Positions 15,506 through 22,048 of a stretch of 27,082 bases of DNA are shown piece after piece. The stretch is taken from assembly GCA_020636445.1 (NCBI GenBank), contig JACJXV010000050.1, positions 1 to 27,082 on the forward strand. The letters run 5' to 3'. The number at the start of each line of letters is the position of its first letter. The stretch's first letter is position 1. Under the pieces are notes generated by a model. The model made no database searches, had not been told where the DNA came from, and saw nothing but the letters and a program-made list of their open reading frames with translations. Source of the DNA: Lewinellaceae bacterium (GTDB lineage Bacteria; Bacteroidota; Bacteroidia; Chitinophagales; Saprospiraceae). The position numbers were made by a program, and so were the translations under genes.

Positions 15506-17005
15506 ATGAAGCTCCGCTACCTTGTTTTTGGCATTCCTTTTTTGCTCCTGACGGGCTCCGTAGGGTACAGCCTGTATGATAGCGTTCATTTCCTGGCGGT
15601 GGTGCGAGGGATGAATGATTGGATTATCCGGGAGTTTGGCTGGTTGTTTGCTGGGGCGGCGCTGGGGTGTCTGGTGCTTTGTGTGATGGTGTATATTTCC
15701 CCGTTGGGGCGGGTGCGGATTGGTGGCCCTGCAGCGCAACCCCTCCTTTCGCGTTGGCGGTGGTTTAGCATTACCCTCTGCACGACGATTGCCATTGGGA
15801 TTTTGTTTTGGGCGACAGCAGAGCCCCTTTACCACCTGCATCAGCCACCGGCGGGTACAGGAATCACCCCCAACACGCCGGCGGCGGCGCGCTTTGCCCT
15901 CTCGACGATGTTTCTGCACTGGACATTTACGCCGTATAGCCTGTATACGATCACCGCCTTGCTGTTTGCCCTGGTGTATTACAACCTGCGCCAGCCCTTT
16001 CGGCTGGGCTCCCTGCTTTTTCCGCTGCTGGGTCGGCATAGCCAGTCGCCAGCTATGGGGACACTGGATGCTGTTTGCCTGTACAGCCTGGTCGCCGGAA
16101 TGTCGGCATCCCTGGGGGCGGGTCTCCTGACGATTGCCGGGGGCTTGCGACAGTTTGCCCATATTCCCGCCGGCAATGGCTTGCTGGCCCTGATTGCAGC
16201 GGCCATTGTGGGGGTGTTTGTGATCTCCTCGGTGAGTGGCTTGCAGCGCGGCATCCGGGTGCTTTCCGATATCAATATTCGGGCTTTCCTGCTGCTGGCG
16301 GCGTTTATTTTTCTGCTGGGCCCCAAAGGGTGGCTTTGGCAGACCAGCCTCGGTGCCCTCGCCGATTATGCCGGGCATTTTCTGCCCCGCAGCCTGGCCT
16401 GGGGCCTCGATCCCCAATGGGCCGGTAGCTGGACAATCTTCTACTGGGCGAACTGGCTGGCCTGGACGCCCATCACGGCCCTCTTCCTCGGGCGTTTGGG
16501 GGTAGGTTATACGGTGCGGGAGTTCCTGCGCGTCAACCTCCTTTTTCCGGCTCTCTTTTCGATGGCCTGGATGATTATTTTCAGCGGCAATGCCCTCTAC
16601 CTTGACCTCCAGGTGCCTACAGCCAACCTCTTTGCGACCCTCCAGGCGGAAGGACCAGAGGGGGCCGTCTATGCTGTGCTGCGCCGCTTCCCCTGGCCGC
16701 TGGTAACCAGCTTTTTCTTTCTCGCCGTAACTTTCCTTTCCTACGTCACCGCGGCCGATTCCAATACCTCGGCCATGAGCGGCCTGTGCAGTACCGGCAT
16801 TTCCCCGGAGGACCCCGAAGCGCCCGTCTGGATTAAAATGGCCTGGGGCGTTGTGGTGGGGAGTATGGCTTGGGTTATGGTGGCAAATGCCGGTATCGAT
16901 GGCGTGAAAATGGCCTCTAACCTGGGGGGCTTCCCGGCGCTCTTTCTCATCCTGGCGGTCATGGCGGGCATGGTGGTGATGCTCTTCCGGAGTAGGGAGG
17001 TTTAG
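15506..17005 (+). CDS. BCCT-family (betaine/carnitine/choline) transporter
   Basis: An inner-membrane transporter of about 499 residues with roughly 12 membrane segments. BCCT signatures: FWATAEPLYHL, FLHWTFTPYSLY, the core WTIFYWANWLAWTPITALFLGRLGVGYTVREF (tryptophan-rich segment, about 320-351), and FLSYVTAADSNTSAMS. A frame opens earlier at GTG 15434, but that lies in repeat DNA and would add a proline-rich leader; ATG 15506 (MKLRYLVFGIPF) starts directly at the first membrane segment. The substrate is probably a quaternary ammonium compatible solute (family knowledge). The stop codon is the TAG of a GTTTAG word at the head of the following repeat. Confidence 0.92.
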   Translation: MKLRYLVFGIPFLLLTGSVGYSLYDSVHFLAVVRGMNDWIIREFGWLFAGAALGCLVLCVMVYISPLGRVRIGGPAAQPLLSRWRWFSITLCTTIAIGILFWATAEPLYHLHQPPAGTGITPNTPAAARFALSTMFLHWTFTPYSLYTITALLFALVYYNLRQPFRLGSLLFPLLGRHSQSPAMGTLDAVCLYSLVAGMSASLGAGLLTIAGGLRQFAHIPAGNGLLALIAAAIVGVFVISSVSGLQRGIRVLSDINIRAFLLLAAFIFLLGPKGWLWQTSLGALADYAGHFLPRSLAWGLDPQWAGSWTIFYWANWLAWTPITALFLGRLGVGYTVREFLRVNLLFPALFSMAWMIIFSGNALYLDLQVPTANLFATLQAEGPEGAVYAVLRRFPWPLVTSFFFLAVTFLSYVTAADSNTSAMSGLCSTGISPEDPEAPVWIKMAWGVVVGSMAWVMVANAGIDGVKMASNLGGFPALFLILAVMAGMVVMLFRSREV

Positions 17006-17008
17006 GGT

Positions 17009-17331
17009 GCTCACTTCGTTCGCTCGGTTTATGCCGCTCACTGTCGTTCGCTCGGTTTATGCCGCTCACTTCGTTCGCTCGGTTTATGCCGCTCACTGTC
17101 GTTCGCTCGGTTTATGCCGCTCACTGTCGTTCGCTCAGTTTATACCGCTCACTTCGTTCGCTCGGTTTATGCCGCTCACTGTCGTTCGCTCAGTTTATAA
17201 GGTTTATAAAGTATAAATAAACCTCATAAACCCTATAAACCTCATAAACTCCATAAACCAAGTGAGCAGCGCGAACGGCATAAACCAAGTGAGCAACGCG
17301 AACGGCATAAACTTAGCGAAGTGGCATAAGC
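17009..17331. repeat. Seven-unit 27/28-bp tandem array with inverted partner (GGTTTAT family)
   Basis: Seven units of GCTCACT(g/t)CGTTCGCTC followed by GGTTTATGCC run to about 17200. An AT-rich apex of GTTTATAA/ATAAAC words follows. Two inverted units (AAGTGAGCAGCGCGAACGGC followed by ATAAACC) close it by 17331. The RNA could fold into a very long hairpin ahead of the nusG-like gene. No gene is seen here. Confidence 0.9.
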
Positions 17332-17370
17332 TAATCTCCCATTAATTTCCCCTTTTGCCGGTAGAATGCT

Positions 17371-17378
17371 TATTTTTG
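17371..17378 (+). promoter_or_regulatory. Candidate -7 box TATTTTTG upstream of the NusG-like gene
   Basis: Fits TAnnTTTG, 67 bp before the GTG at 17446 and directly after the repeat array. A TTTTG lies 13 bp upstream, shorter than the usual spacing. Confidence 0.4.
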
Positions 17379-17445
17379 CCCCAGGAGCAAAAAAGAGCAA
17401 ACTTACCCAGGATAGAAATCCCCGACTAAAACGTAAGTTAGCATC

Positions 17446-18090
17446 GTGGAGACAACGAGAGGAACATTGAAACAATCCCAAGAACAAAAGAGCACCAAAA
17501 ACGTCGCTGAGGCCTCGGATGTGGTGAATCAGCTGTCGACCACCGAGCCGCGGTGGTTTGCTGTTTATACGCGTTACAAGCGCGAAAAGCAGGTTGTCAA
17601 ATTCCTGCTGGAACGGGGTGTACATGCTTACCTGCCCCTGCAAACCTTTACCCGTTATTATACCCGCAAAGTCAAAAAGGTAGATCTGCCGTTGATCTCC
17701 TGCTATATTTTTGTAAAAATCACCCGCGAAGAATATGTGCCCGTCCTGGAAACGCCGGACGTGCTCCATTTTGTGAAACTCCGCCGTAACCTTATCGCTA
17801 TTCCCGAACGGGAAATTCAAATTCTACGCGCCATTACCGGCGAGGGGGTCGAAGTGGAGGTAACGCCACTGGCCGCCACCATCGGCGATGAGGTGGAAAT
17901 TTGCCAGGGCCGACTTTATGGGCTTCGCGGTAAGTTGGTGGAACAACACAACGATAAAAACGTCGTTATTGAACTCGAACAACTGGGCTATGCCCTCCGT
18001 ATTCAGGTGGATCCGCAGGCGCTGCGTAAGGTGGCGCACGGCAGTGAGTCGGATGGTGGGGATGGCCTTTTTGAGCGATATAGGGTTTAG
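17446..18090 (+). CDS. NusG/UpxY-like transcription antiterminator
   Basis: 214 residues: an N-terminal NGN domain starting RWFAVYTRYKREKQVVKFLLERGVHAYLPLQ (about 37-67) and containing LPLISCYIFVKI, and a C-terminal KOW domain (GDEVEICQGRLYGLRGKLVEQ, about 147-167). Specialised NusG paralogs (RfaH, UpxY) load on RNA polymerase and prevent early termination in long polysaccharide operons. This one heads an exopolysaccharide gene set, which fits UpxY. Start is either GTG 17446 or TTG 17467; the latter has AGAGGA just upstream, and residues 1-35 are low complexity. The stop TAG is part of the first GTTTAGAG of the next repeat. Hairpin repeats before and after could be its sites of action (inference). 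Confidence 0.9.
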   Translation: METTRGTLKQSQEQKSTKNVAEASDVVNQLSTTEPRWFAVYTRYKREKQVVKFLLERGVHAYLPLQTFTRYYTRKVKKVDLPLISCYIFVKITREEYVPVLETPDVLHFVKLRRNLIAIPEREIQILRAITGEGVEVEVTPLAATIGDEVEICQGRLYGLRGKLVEQHNDKNVVIELEQLGYALRIQVDPQALRKVAHGSESDGGDGLFERYRV

Positions 18091-18360
18091 AGCCGCTGCG
18101 CTGCGCTTGCTGGTTTAGAGCCGCGTGTCGCTGACGCTCCCCGCTGGTTTAGAGCCAGCCCTACGGGCTTAGTTTAGAGAGTTTAGAATGCAAAGGTATA
18201 GTTGCAATCAGCCCTCTAAACCAAGCTTGTCCGTCTGGACACCGCAGGTGCGTCTCTAAACTAAGCTTGCCCAGCCTGCCCGTACGGGTCTGGGCTACGA
18301 GCGAAGCGAGTTTTGAATCCCGACACAAAGTCGGGGTGGCGGCTCTAAACCCTCTAAACC
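18085..18360. repeat. GTTTAGAG/CTCTAAAC core-word repeat (copy B)
   Basis: The left arm has GTTTAGAG words at 18085, about 18111 and 18147, separated by small palindromic inserts (for example CCAGCCCTACGGGCTTA). The apex is near 18180-18215. The right arm has CTCTAAAC words separated by other inserts (GTCCGTCTGGACACCGCAGG; CCCGTACGGGTCTGGG; CCCGACACAAAGTCGGGG), ending CTCTAAACCCTCTAAACC. Nested complementary words would fold the transcript into a branched structure. Confidence 0.88.
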
Positions 18361-18458
18361 TAAATTAAGCAACGCTTTTTGGCGATGCACTACAAGTTGG
18401 GCAGTTATCTTTTGAAAAGCCAGGTGCGACTTTTCAGTGGCGAAGCCCTGCCCTTTGG

Positions 18459-18917
18459 GGTTTATGCCGCTCACTAGCGTTCGCTTGGTTTATATCGCTC
18501 ACTAGCGTTCGCTTGGTTTATGCCGCTCACTAGCGTTCGCTTGGTTTATGTCGCTCACTGCGTTCGCTTGGTTTATGCCGCTCACTGCGTTCGCTTGGTT
18601 TATATCGCTCACTAGCGTTCGCTTGGTTTATGCCGCTCACTGCGTTCGCTTAGTTTATAAGGTTTATAAAGTATAAATAAACCCTATAAACCCCATAAAC
18701 CCTATAAACCTCATAAACCCTATAAACCCCATAAACCTCATAAACCCCATAAACCTCATAAACCTCATAAACCCTATAAACCTCATAAACCCCATAAACC
18801 CCATAAACCTCATAAACCCCATAAACCTCATAAACCTCATAAACCCCATAAACCCCATAAACCCCATAAACCTCATAAACCTCATAAACCTCATAAACCT
18901 CATAAACCCCATAAACC
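18459..18917. repeat. GGTTTAT 27/28-bp array followed by a 9-bp CATAAACCC microsatellite
   Basis: Seven units of GGTTTAT(gcc/atc/gtc)GCTCACT(a)GCGTTCGCTT span 18459-18651. An apex GTTTATAAGGTTTATAAAG follows. About 26 copies of a 9-bp unit (CATAAACCC and variants) run from 18677 to 18917. The unit junctions use only CC, TC or CT, never TT. The right side is complementary to the GGTTTAT words on the left but lacks the GCTCACT inserts. The array ends ten bases before the epimerase start codon. Confidence 0.93.
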
Positions 18918-18927
18918 AACAACACAA

Positions 18928-19971
18928 GTGAGCCTCTTAATCACCGGAGCGGCCGGCTTTATCGGCTACCACCTGAGCCAGCGCCTGGCGGCGGATGGGC
19001 AGCAAATCATTGGGATTGATAACCTCAATGACTACTACGACCCTGCCCTGAAATATGGGCGCCTGGCGGAACTCGGCGTACGCAAAGAGGCCATTAAGCC
19101 GGGGTTTCTGACGGAAAGTGATGACTATCCCAACTTCCGTTTTGCCCAGCTTGACCTGGCCGACCGGAAAGGGATGGAAGCCCTGTTTGCGGAGGAAAAG
19201 ATTACCCGCGTCGTCAATTTAGCGGCGCAGGCAGGGGTTCGCTATAGCCTGCTTAACCCGCATGCGTATGCGGAAAGCAACCTGGTGGGGTTTGTCAATT
19301 TGCTGGATTGCTGCCGCCATGCCAATGTGGAGCACCTGGTGTATGCCAGCAGCTCGAGTGTCTACGGCCTGAATCAGACCTCGCCGTTTAGTGTTAGCCA
19401 TAATGTGGATCACCCGGTGAGTTTGTATGCCGCGACCAAGAAAAGCAATGAGCTGATGGCTCACGCCTACAGCCACCTCTATGGCTTACCTACTACCGGA
19501 CTGCGCTTTTTCACCGTCTATGGCCCCTGGGGGCGGCCCGATATGGCCTACTTTCTGTTCACCAAGGCTATCCTCCGCGGAGAAGCGATTAATGTGTTCA
19601 ACAATGGCTTCCTCTACCGCGATTTCACGTATATCGATGATATCATTGAGGGGCTGGTGCGCGTTATCGAAAAGGCCCCGGTAGGCAATCCCAACTGGGA
19701 TGCCCTGCACCCGGATCCGGCTTCCTCGAAAGCACCCTATCGCCTCTATAATATTGGCAATAACCGCCCCGTCAAACTCCTCGATTTTATCGCCACCCTC
19801 GAAGATCTTCTGGGTAAGGAGGCCATCAAAAACTTCCTCCCCATGCAACCCGGCGACGTCGACAGCACCTGCGCTGATATCGACGACTTGCAACGGGATT
19901 TTGGGTTTAGCCCCAAAACAGAATTGCGGGAGGGGTTGAGGCGGTTTGTGGAGTGGTATAGGGGGAAATGA
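18928..19971 (+). CDS. NAD-dependent epimerase, UDP-glucuronate 4-epimerase-like
   Basis: A 347-residue extended short-chain dehydrogenase: Rossmann motif TGAAGFIG (6-13), D31 for NAD ribose, and a catalytic YxxxK (Tyr167, Lys171 in LYAATKKSNE) with the upstream SSSSVYG serine. NLNDYYDPALKYGRL and FTVYGPWGRPDMAYFLF are characteristic of UDP-glucuronate 4-epimerases that supply UDP-galacturonate to capsule or exopolysaccharide. The start is GTG 18928; no ATG is available before the Rossmann motif, and the GTG lies in the AAGTGAGC word that ends the preceding repeat. The terminal codons GGG AAA TGA belong to the GGGGGAAATGAG repeat. Confidence 0.9.
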   Translation: MSLLITGAAGFIGYHLSQRLAADGQQIIGIDNLNDYYDPALKYGRLAELGVRKEAIKPGFLTESDDYPNFRFAQLDLADRKGMEALFAEEKITRVVNLAAQAGVRYSLLNPHAYAESNLVGFVNLLDCCRHANVEHLVYASSSSVYGLNQTSPFSVSHNVDHPVSLYAATKKSNELMAHAYSHLYGLPTTGLRFFTVYGPWGRPDMAYFLFTKAILRGEAINVFNNGFLYRDFTYIDDIIEGLVRVIEKAPVGNPNWDALHPDPASSKAPYRLYNIGNNRPVKLLDFIATLEDLLGKEAIKNFLPMQPGDVDSTCADIDDLQRDFGFSPKTELREGLRRFVEWYRGK

Positions 19972-20052
19972 GAAATGAGAAATGGGAAATGAGAAACTTA
20001 TCCGCCTACGGCGGGAGGGAAACTTGCCCGCCTACGGCGGGTGGGAAATGAG
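19961..20052. repeat. GAAATGAG purine repeat with CCGCCTACGGCGG hairpins (left arm)
   Basis: GGGGGAAATGAGAAATGAG and further GAAATGAG words, interrupted by two CCGCC-TAC-GGCGG hairpins (about 20002-20014 and 20029-20041). It begins within the last codons of the epimerase. The complementary words CATTTCTCATTTC appear after the next gene. Confidence 0.85.
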
Positions 20053-20115
20053 CGTACCGTTGCTCATGGCTTGATTTTGGAGTAAATAGCACGTAATTTT
20101 ATTACCCTAAACTCC

Positions 20116-20556
20116 ATGATTATGAATTACATTTCCAATTATTTCCAACCTGATTTTGTCGGTGAGGGACGCTCGAGCTATTATTGGCAGGGATTTGAAG
20201 ATTTAGATGTTTGGCAACAGGCTCATGCTTTTGTCAAAATAATCTATACCGAAACTACGGCTTTCCCAACGGAAGAAAAGTTTGGACTGATTCAGCAATT
20301 TCGCCGTGCGGCAGTTAGCATTCCGGCAAACATAGCCGAAGGTATGGCCAAACGGTCATCTAATGAACAAATCCGATTTTTGTTAATTGCAAGAGGTTCT
20401 TTGGCCGAATGCCATTACTTTATCATTCTGGCACGGGATATTGGCTATTGGGATCAAGACCTGTGTGTTTCCTTAATTGAGAGGGTTCACCAAATTCGCC
20501 GAATGCTAAATGGCCTTATTAGGGCAATAGAAATAAGAAATGGAAAACAAAAATGA
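20116..20556 (+). CDS. Four-helix-bundle protein (23S rRNA intervening-sequence-protein family)
   Basis: 146 residues with the family core: YWQGFEDLDVWQQAHAFVKIIY, then FGLIQQFRRAAVSIPANIAEGMAKRSSNEQIRFLLIARGSLAEC and a final helix. These proteins form homopentameric four-helix bundles and were first found inside intervening sequences of 23S rRNA; no biochemical role is firmly known. The gene interrupts an otherwise continuous polysaccharide locus and is flanked by GAAATGAG words on the left and their complement on the right, recalling the stem that borders rRNA intervening sequences. It is AT-rich compared with neighbours. Start at ATG 20116 or ATG 20122. A second family member lies at 26789. 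Confidence 0.9.
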   Translation: MIMNYISNYFQPDFVGEGRSSYYWQGFEDLDVWQQAHAFVKIIYTETTAFPTEEKFGLIQQFRRAAVSIPANIAEGMAKRSSNEQIRFLLIARGSLAECHYFIILARDIGYWDQDLCVSLIERVHQIRRMLNGLIRAIEIRNGKQK

Positions 20557-20654
20557 GATTGATTTCTACTCATTTTCCGCCATGCTAATTGTGTTAGCGC
20601 TTAAGATGTCGGGTGAATTTACCTTCACCTGCCGAAGTTCCAGCGCAAACGGGG

Positions 20655-20689
20655 GATTCTCATTTCTCATTTCTCATTTCTGATTTCCC
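20655..20689. repeat. Right arm of the GAAATGAG inverted repeat
   Basis: ATTCTCATTTCTCATTTC... is the complement of the GAAATGAGAAATGAG words at 19961. It ends six bases before the next start codon. Confidence 0.88.
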
Positions 20690-20694
20690 AAAAA

Positions 20695-21408
20695 ATGCTC
20701 CGCAATTTTTTCCAACGCTCCCCCCCCCACTCCGACTTCAGCAGCCTCGGTACCGACTTCCATTCGCACCTGCTGCCGGGGATCGATGATGGCGCCAAAA
20801 CCCTGGATGACAGCCTTACCCTCCTGGAAGGCCTGCGCCAGCTGGGGTACCGGAAGGTGATTACTACGCCCCATATCCACTGGGAGTACTACCCGAATAG
20901 CCGGGCAATCATTCAGGCGAAGTTGGCGGAAGTACAGGCCGCAGTGACGCAGGCCGGACTGGATATCGAACTCGGCGCCGCCGCTGAATACTACCTCGAC
21001 GAGCACTTTGCCGAACTGCTGGAACGCAACGAGCTGATGCCCGTTTTTGATAACTTTGTCCTGGTGGAAATGTCGTTCTTCGGGAAGCCGCCCCAGTTGG
21101 AGCAGTACCTCTTTCGCCTGCAGACGAAAGGCTACCGGCCCATCCTGGCGCACCCCGAACGCTACGGTTTTCTGCACCAGGATTTTGCTGAATACCGCCG
21201 CCTCAAGACGATGGGCTGCAAATTTCAGCTCAACTTACTGGCGCTCACGGAACATTACGAAGCTTCCGTTCGCAAGGCGGCAGATCGCCTCCTACGCGAA
21301 GGGCTTATTGATTACCTCGGTACTGACCTCCATCATCAGCGCCACCTGGATGCCCTGCGGGAAGGGCTGGCCGGAAAGCGCATGCAGCGGATGTTAAACG
21401 GGGTTTAG
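20695..21408 (+). CDS. CpsB/YwqE-type PHP protein-tyrosine phosphatase
   Basis: A 237-residue PHP-domain phosphatase, family of CpsB/Wzb-like enzymes that dephosphorylate the tyrosine autokinase of polysaccharide export. Metal ligands are visible: DFHSHLLPGIDDGA (His23, His25, Asp31), TTPHIH (His60), E98 in AAEYY, LAHPERY (His153) and GTDLHHQ (Asp211, His213). It starts at ATG 20695 directly after a repeat. It lies in the same locus as the Wza- and Wzc-like genes, so its likely substrate is the Tyr-rich tail of the kinase at 24280. The stop TAG sits inside a GTTTAGAG word. Confidence 0.92.
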   Translation: MLRNFFQRSPPHSDFSSLGTDFHSHLLPGIDDGAKTLDDSLTLLEGLRQLGYRKVITTPHIHWEYYPNSRAIIQAKLAEVQAAVTQAGLDIELGAAAEYYLDEHFAELLERNELMPVFDNFVLVEMSFFGKPPQLEQYLFRLQTKGYRPILAHPERYGFLHQDFAEYRRLKTMGCKFQLNLLALTEHYEASVRKAADRLLREGLIDYLGTDLHHQRHLDALREGLAGKRMQRMLNGV

Positions 21409-21807
21409 AGTCGTTCGCTGCGCTCACTGGTTTAGAGCCGTAGGTCGCTAGCGCTCCCTACTAGTTTAGAGACACGCCTACGGCGTTGGTTTAGAGAGTT
21501 TAGAAGGAAAGGGTAGTTTCTGATAAACAAGTTACCTTCTAAACGAACTCTCTAAACCCAGCCTGCCCAGCTTGCCCGTATGGGTATGGGTATGGGCTAC
21601 GAGCGAAGCAAGTTTTTAATCCTCACACAAATTGGGGGTAGTAACTTTCCGGCTCAGGCACTAAGCGTTTAGAAGGCCAAGGGGTAGTTCTTAATAAACG
21701 CATTTAACCCTCTAAACGAACCCTCTAAACTAAGCTTGTCCGTCTGGACACCGCAGGTGCGTCTCTAAACTAGCGGGGAGCGACAGCGACACGCGGCTCT
21801 AAACCCT
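21403..21807. repeat. GTTTAGAG/CTCTAAAC core-word repeat (copy C, double apex, split by IS110)
   Basis: The left arm has GTTTAGAG at 21403 and further words. The first apex is GTTTAGAAGG...CCTTCTAAAC (21498-21544, 47 bp). CTCTAAAC words and inserts follow, with a second apex from about 21668, more CTCTAAAC words, and the end CTCTAAACCCTC at 21797-21808. The last CTCTAAACC is found on the far side of the IS110 element (23190-23198), showing where it was split. The insert before 21797 is the reverse complement of an insert in copy B. Confidence 0.9.
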
Positions 21808-21809
21808 CG

Positions 21810-21817
21810 TATGTTTG
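21810..21817 (+). promoter_or_regulatory. -7 box TATGTTTG at the IS110 left end (junction promoter half)
   Basis: TAnnTTTG lies two bases inside the shared CTC. In the circular form, TTG at 23171-23173 of the right end would sit 20 bases upstream of the TA, which is normal -33/-7 spacing in Bacteroidota. In the inserted state that -33 is absent. Confidence 0.55.
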
Positions 21818-21821
21818 TCAA

Positions 21822-22020
21822 GCAAGTAAAAGTTCATTGAAATTAATAGTTTAGTAAGCACCTAACACAGAGGATACTAAACGCAAGCACTCCTTGGGGA
21901 AGATGCAGATTTAGAGATAGCCCTGTGTTAGGAGGTTCTTTCGAGTCTGAATAGCATTTAAGGACTTCCGAGTATCGGATGAGCCAGCATAAGCTACGAG
22001 GAAAGACGATAAAGACCCAC
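21822..22020 (+). ncRNA. Candidate IS110 bridge RNA
   Basis: About 200 nt of non-coding DNA before the transposase. Loop 1 is closed by a perfect 10-bp stem CCTAACACAG (21861-21870)/CTGTGTTAGG (21923-21932). It contains CTAAACGC (21877-21884) and GATTTAGAG (21908-21916) around a small apical hairpin. Loop 2 is closed by 21934-21943 with 22007-22017. It contains ATAGCATTT (21951-21959), hairpin TCCGA-GTA-TCGGA (21967-21979) and TACGAGG (21995-22001). These segments correspond to left target, right target, left donor and right donor guides. Ends are approximate. Confidence 0.7.
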
Positions 22021-22048
22021 TTATTTTTTCATTTGAACTTGAGCGGTT

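Noticed and set aside
15419..17041. 540-residue minus-strand open frame
   Set aside because: It is antisense to the BCCT transporter, with low-complexity His/Gln/Arg-rich content and no recognisable domain.
17009..17200. Regular 27/28-bp repeats suggesting a CRISPR array
   Set aside because: The units are contiguous with no unique spacers, have an inverted partner, and no cas genes are present. The same holds for 18459-18651.
18085..18360. Core-word repeats as integron attC sites
   Set aside because: No integrase, no cassette genes between regular attC-like sites, and the GTTTAGAG words resemble but do not form R'/R'' boxes in the attC arrangement.
18650..18927. Two overlapping minus-strand open frames of repeating GFM/RFM and GVYEVY triplets
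   Set aside because: They are translations of the 9-bp microsatellite, which cannot contain a stop in those frames; no start signal or homology.
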